DNA of 64,000 nt from JABWBH01 sp964526695 (GTDB lineage Bacteria; Planctomycetota; Phycisphaerae; UBA1845). The notes under the pieces were generated by a model that worked only from the letters and a program-made list of their open reading frames with translations, was not told the DNA's origin and ran no database searches. Shown here piece after piece: positions 61,001 through 64,000 of the stretch. The translations under genes were made by a program, and so were the position numbers. The stretch lies in contig CAZGJA010000027.1 in assembly GCA_964526695.1 (NCBI GenBank), forward strand, positions 11,623 to 75,622, read 5' to 3'. Position 1 is the first letter of the stretch. Every line of letters begins with the position of its first letter.

Positions 61001-61566
61001 TCGATGGAGAGTTGGATTGAGTTGTTGTTCGGAGCAACGGTTCCGATGGACTTTTCGATGACCTTTATGGCATGATTGGGTCCGGTCTCTTCGAGAATCG
61101 TATAGGGCGCGGCATTGGCATAGTTGAAGGCTGCCCACTGGCCTCCGACGTTGACGGCGATGCCAATATGTGGATTGTCCGTTTCGATGATGAAGCGCAG
61201 GAAGACTTCATAAGGATTGGGGCCGGCGACTTTCTTGACCGTGACGGCAAGGGTCTGGGCGTCGCCGGGGTCGACTCCATTGGACGTGAGGGAGTGGAAA
61301 TTCACCGTACCAGGGGTCGGGTTCCATTCCGGGAACCAGGTGTTGTTGACCGAGTCATCGCACGACAGCGGCAGGGTTGAAGGCGAAGTGAGAACTTCGT
61401 ATTCGGCGCCATCGGCTCGCAGGAACGCACGGGCGCGCGTAGACGGGATGGCTTCGCGAGCCGCGGCGGGATCCACTTCGATGAGCAGATCGAATCCCCG
61501 TGCTGCGTCGGAATAGATGAAAGAGAGCGCGAGCAGGCAGGCGCCAAGGGTCGTCTTTCCCAACAT
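58099..61566 (-). CDS. Large secreted sulfatase with Cys-rich insertion and C-terminal Fn3-like/DNRLRE-type domains
   Basis: 1155 residues. The ATG at 61566 (GGGAG 8 nt upstream) gives a clean signal peptide ending near SDAARG; a longer frame starts at 61689. A ~200-residue N-terminal beta domain precedes the sulfatase core: NVLFIICDQFRAEAISRMHG, the maturation motif VCTPNRAALITG (C-x-P-x-R, Cys oxidised to formylglycine), GHIGKWHLNVG and VFTSDHGENGGSHGLYDKG. Within the core, 12 cysteines cluster in ~90 residues (plus-strand 59980-60245), which is unusual. After ~residue 770 come Fn3-like domains (NVRWHGAA, FYWRVVAIPNE, HEWRVDARDGDGS) and a terminal beta domain typical of extracellular tails (ADAWVESGSRGRFGFEKKLS). 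It probably desulfates an exported polysaccharide. Confidence 0.88.
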   Translation of the reverse strand: MLGKTTLGACLLALSFIYSDAARGFDLLIEVDPAAAREAIPSTRARAFLRADGAEYEVLTSPSTLPLSCDDSVNNTWFPEWNPTPGTVNFHSLTSNGVDPGDAQTLAVTVKKVAGPNPYEVFLRFIIETDNPHIGIAVNVGGQWAAFNYANAAPYTILEETGPNHAIKVIEKSIGTVAPNNNSIQLSIDDDDGVTEFSRAYLVGIRIPGLALSAAGQREYPPYDEDAKVPNVLFIICDQFRAEAISRMHGLAPAEGWNEGGDDTRVISTPHLDELAGDGVMFSNCYASNPVCTPNRAALITGQYSHRTGAITDGRMLNPGLTGIAQITKAAGFATGHIGKWHLNVGLYEEQQLAGGFVAPGGNRRHGFDYFAGSDQPTEYSSSTYYLDDRKKRNPLPVDIYEPIYQTQFAKQFISRHKNMPWHLVLSFGPPHTPHDEEDVPDCYWERVESSDLLKRRENVPDDNYDPDCAIQGNEGDYWKSCLWHYKDDDCSICDGAQVCGCSTNDPWIDCACVPDRVTSCDCSQDCGMIREAYFENYMRGYYAQILQIDDAVGELVRHLKAEGLYDDTLIVFTSDHGENGGSHGLYDKGVAFHEAAHVPAIFAGWDGIKHKGKVFDSLMSSVDIPVTIVHALELEATALGSPFIRKADGVNYSEYLTAQNPPRNSPRDHVYLQGRLNHTDNSPGNLNPSWRAIYTKDMIGLEGQWLYWMDAFTGEDRSLFHLFDGSGEAEDPFQRCNLVNQAQYGSELALLRARLDALRLDPGFGETVPHSLNPANGQRDVKWQKDGKVNVRWHGAAALPEDNEPRATVESYQVKWGTSPSDCDNGTVIPIENKDQADLNIGGAFGTFYWRVVAIPNEGDERPGECYSFTTIKDLAYSGGNPVHCESSNNDSVGPVPKEGMSVEPLDGDGNALSQFARLTWEGGSCARNYDVFIGFPGQSLTEIEHTTHLLSVVPAKATVPFQILPGKTHEWRVDARDGDGSARGPVNVTFQASNKLLFRASADAWVESGSRGRFGFEKKLSVSGRNPGPERHSYLRFDVEVPPNYEVDASRLRVFCLTAVDFGVYDCANGFFDCDNWPEGEMSGYEGLKKGALVTTGGGSKNEWATLELGKFLTSGGVRTFVLATMDPRERKLASRESRYVPFLELEVHELNP

Positions 61567-61881
61567 GTATACAACTCCCGTGTGGATGGCTGATTGCGCC
61601 ATTTGCCGACGGCCACTCTCAGACAACGCAAAGCCTTGAGCGGCACGTTGGTTTTCAGGCGATTGCTTCTGTGCATTGTCAGTTATCACTCAAACTCCGC
61701 CACGGATTATCACTTCAAACCCAGCCACTCTGAGGCATCGAGGGGTCTGCCGCGTACGCTCTCCCGCCTTTCAGCGGGAGAACTCTCGCAGACGAGCGTG
61801 ACCCCTCGGACGACAAGCAAGTCAGCACACTTCCCGTTCGAAGCGCTCGCTTCCACGAAACCTTGGAATGCGATCCGCTGC

Positions 61882-63090
61882 TCACGGGCACGTGTAGTCT
61901 TTCTCATTCGTAGCGCCGCAGGCCCACTCAGCGGTTGCAATGCCAGCGTCGCCCGGCGGCCGGTTGTTGAACTTGGCTTTTCCCTTGCCGCGGGCGTTGA
62001 CGGCCCCGGATTCCGTAGAGCTGTCCGTCAACGTGACGATGAAGGTGTCGCCTTCAAGCCCGTCGGCGAGGATGACCTTGAGTTGGTTCGTGCCGTTGCG
62101 GTCCTTGCACGAGGCCTTCTTGATTCGTTCGAGCCCCGAGCACCAAACCCCGTATTCCCACGTCTCGCCGTCGAACGAGCCGTCGTTGCCTCCGAACAGC
62201 ACGGTGACTCCGCGGGCGCTGTCGTAGGCCATGGCGTGGGAAGTGCGCCGGCTGGGCCCGGACGTTGCCCGCAGCGCCCAGGCGCTGCCGTCCCACTCCC
62301 ACGTCCAGCTTCCTTCCCCTGAGCTTGCTCCGAAGAGGACGGTGACGCCACGGGCGCTGTCGTAGGCCATGGCGTGGTGGGAACGCGCCGAAGGGCCTGT
62401 GGTGGCGCGCAATATCCACGTCGCCCCGTCCCATTCCCAGGTATCGCCTAAGGGCCCGTTGTGGTCTCCCCCGAACAGGACGGTGACACCGCGGGCGCTG
62501 TCATAACCCAAGTCGTGGCCCAAACGCGGTGATGGGCCTGTAGTGGCGCGCCGCGTCCACGCCGAGCCGTTCCATTCCCAGGTCGTGCCGTCGTACCCGC
62601 CGTTATCGATTCCCCCGAACAGCACGGTGACTGCGCGGGCGCTGTCGTAGGCCAGGGCGTGGGAGCTACGCGCCGACGGCCCTGCAGTGGCGCGCAGCGT
62701 CCACGCCGCCCCGTTCCATTCCCATGTCTCGCGGTTGTACTCGTCCCCGCTATCGATTCCCCCGAACAGGACGGTGACGCCGCGGGCGCTGTCGTAGGCC
62801 ATGGCGTGGCCGCGGCGCGGGCTCGGCCCGGTGGTGGCCTGCAAAGTCCAGGCGCTGCCGTTCCACTCCCGGGTATCGTTGTAACGGGCTGGATCGTACC
62901 CTCCCCCGAACAGGACGGTGACGCCGCGGGCGCTGTCGTAGGCCATGGCGTGCTCGTAACGCGGCGACGGGCTGTGCTCGGGGAACTTCTGCACCCAACT
63001 GCAATCCTGCGCGGACGCGCGCTGAGTCGCTCCCAACAGGACGAAAGAGAAGGTGGTCATCAGAACGATCAAGGCACTGTGTCGTCGCAT
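61882..63090 (-). CDS. Secreted kelch-type beta-propeller protein 1
   Basis: 402 residues. The ATG at 63090 has a GGGAGAG site and gives a signal peptide (IVLMTTFSFVLLGATQRASA). Six kelch-like repeats of ~50-55 residues follow, each 'HAMAYDSARGVTVLFGG ... W-x-W-x-G-x-A-W-x-x-R-A-T-x-G-P-S-x-R'. Repeat variants include HALAYDSARAVTVLFGG and HDLGYDSARGVTVLFGG. A C-terminal domain of ~90 residues (CSGLERIKKASCKD, NQLKVILADGLEGDTFIVTL, GKGKAKFNNRPPGDAG, TAEWACGA) ends the protein. This tail is shared almost unchanged with the next gene. A 7-bp inverted repeat at 61761-61780 could serve as its terminator. Confidence 0.82.
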   Translation of the reverse strand: MRRHSALIVLMTTFSFVLLGATQRASAQDCSWVQKFPEHSPSPRYEHAMAYDSARGVTVLFGGGYDPARYNDTREWNGSAWTLQATTGPSPRRGHAMAYDSARGVTVLFGGIDSGDEYNRETWEWNGAAWTLRATAGPSARSSHALAYDSARAVTVLFGGIDNGGYDGTTWEWNGSAWTRRATTGPSPRLGHDLGYDSARGVTVLFGGDHNGPLGDTWEWDGATWILRATTGPSARSHHAMAYDSARGVTVLFGASSGEGSWTWEWDGSAWALRATSGPSRRTSHAMAYDSARGVTVLFGGNDGSFDGETWEYGVWCSGLERIKKASCKDRNGTNQLKVILADGLEGDTFIVTLTDSSTESGAVNARGKGKAKFNNRPPGDAGIATAEWACGATNEKDYTCP

Positions 63091-63267
63091 AAGGACTCTC
63101 CCGTCGTGAGGTCGTATGAGAAGCCGGAACGGCGTCCCGGTCTGCCGCTGAGCCGGCAGGCGCTGACAATCCAATCGCACGACCCGATTGTGTCGTACGC
63201 CCTCCGGTCCTATCCAACCCTCCCGTATGAACTCAAAAAACCGTCCACACCGCACCGGCGTTCGTCG

Positions 63268-64000
63268 TTACGGACAGGTGTAGTCGGCGCTGTCCATCGC
63301 GCCGCATGCCCACTCGGCGGTGGCCGTGCCGGCATCGCCGGGCGGGCGGTTGTTGAACTTGGCTTTGCCCTTGCCGCGGGAATTGATCGTGCCGGATTGC
63401 GTCGAGCCGTCCGTCAACGTGACGGTGAACGTGTCGCTTTCCAGCCCGTCGGTGAGGATGACCTTGAGTTGGTTGGCGCCGCTACGGTCCTTGCACGAGG
63501 CCTTCTTGATTCGTTCGAGCCCCGAGCACCAAACACCGTACTCCCACGTATCGCCGTCGTACGCCCCGTCGTTGCCTCCGAAGAGCACGATCCTTTGCCG
63601 GGCGCTGTCGTACGCCATGGCGTGGCTATCGCGCGCGCTGGGCCCGGACGTGGCCCGCAGCGTCCAGGCGCTGCCATCCCAATCCCACGTCTCGCCGTCG
63701 TACGCCCCGTCGTTACCTCCGAACAGCACGGTGACTCCGCGGGCGCTGTCGTAGGCCATGCCGTGGCCGTCGCGCGCACTGGGTCCGGACGTGGCCCGAA
63801 GCGCCCAGACTCTGCCGTCCCAATCCCACGTCTCGCCGTCGCGGGCCCCATCTTCTTCCACACCTCCGAACAGGACGCTGACACCGCGGGCGCTGTCGTA
63901 GGCCATGGCGTGGTTGTCGCGCGGGCTGGGGCTGGTGACGACGTCGGCACGCAATTCCCAGATAACGCCGTCCCACTCCCAGGTGTCGCCCTTGTTCGAC
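63268..64000 (-). CDS. Secreted kelch-type beta-propeller protein 2 (5' end outside window)
   Basis: The visible 243 codons contain at least three kelch-like repeats (NHAMAYDSARGVSVLFGG, DGHGMAYDSARGVTVLFGGN, DSHAMAYDSARQRIVLFGGN) and the same C-terminal domain as the neighbour (CSGLERIKKASCKDRSG, GKGKAKFNNRPPGDAG, TAEWACGA, YTCP end). The frame stays open to the window edge (SNKGDTWEWDGVIWEL), so the internal TTG/ATG starts are not real. It lies 177 bp upstream of kelch gene 1 in the same direction, i.e. a tandem duplication. Confidence 0.8.
   Translation of the reverse strand, partial: SNKGDTWEWDGVIWELRADVVTSPSPRDNHAMAYDSARGVSVLFGGVEEDGARDGETWDWDGRVWALRATSGPSARDGHGMAYDSARGVTVLFGGNDGAYDGETWDWDGSAWTLRATSGPSARDSHAMAYDSARQRIVLFGGNDGAYDGDTWEYGVWCSGLERIKKASCKDRSGANQLKVILTDGLESDTFTVTLTDGSTQSGTINSRGKGKAKFNNRPPGDAGTATAEWACGAMDSADYTCP

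Overview
The window is GC-rich DNA from what looks like a planctomycete (Planctomycetota). The pointers are a prepilin-like protein with an H-x9-D type C-terminus, SBBP and kelch-type beta-propeller proteins with a shared C-terminal domain, a secreted formylglycine-type sulfatase, a multihaem cytochrome fused to HEAT/TPR repeats, and a Ycf46/DUF1257/DUF2997 module. This assignment rests on gene content only; no rRNA is present.

Region 1 (1-4.1 kb) is housekeeping: a truncated sugar-nucleotide transferase (rmlA type), rpmI-rplT, a pseudopilin and tRNA-Asp with its terminator, then a repeat-bearing stretch. Region 2 (4.2-14.4 kb) holds an ECF sigma factor operon ending in a CsgG-family gene. 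It is followed by a run of secreted proteins (four short paralogues with a W-x-x-x-x-NW motif and one SBBP propeller), a 5'-truncated CsgG-like remnant and two BamE-like membrane proteins. Region 3 (15.1-24.1 kb) is one co-directional cluster: PspA/IM30, a Vps4-like AAA+ ATPase, a Lys-rich protein, a VWA lipoprotein, a substrate-binding protein fused to OmpA, an ABC permease, an ABC ATPase and a coiled-coil membrane protein. It looks like an envelope-stress or membrane-remodelling system coupled to a transporter.

Region 4 (27.3-45.5 kb) is the most interesting part. An integrase remnant and a broken chromosomal gene mark the left edge of an island. The island carries one tightly packed operon of seven genes (28339-45118), with all junctions overlapping by 4-8 nt or separated by no more than 6 nt. 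The genes are a SNF2-like (DrmD-like) helicase with a C-terminal DUF3883-type domain, a dynamin-like GTPase, a SIR2-type NADase/deacetylase-like protein, a HerA/FtsK-type ATPase, an unrecognised 314-residue protein, a DUF1156 DNA methyltransferase, and a Swt1-HEPN plus DUF499 ATPase. I read it as a composite anti-phage system: a helicase/methyltransferase/DUF499 core with a dynamin-SIR2-HerA cassette inserted. A decayed AbiEi-like antitoxin lies on the right edge.

Region 5 (46.0-55.4 kb) contains a Ycf46-type AAA+ ATPase, a DUF3150-like protein, a sigma-70-like regulator, DUF1257 and DUF2997 proteins and many small acidic proteins of unknown function. Region 6 (55.4-64 kb, minus strand) has an eight-haem cytochrome with TPRs, a 1155-residue sulfatase with a Cys-rich insertion, and two tandem kelch-type secreted proteins, the second running off the window. 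No CRISPR array, rRNA or intact transposase was found.
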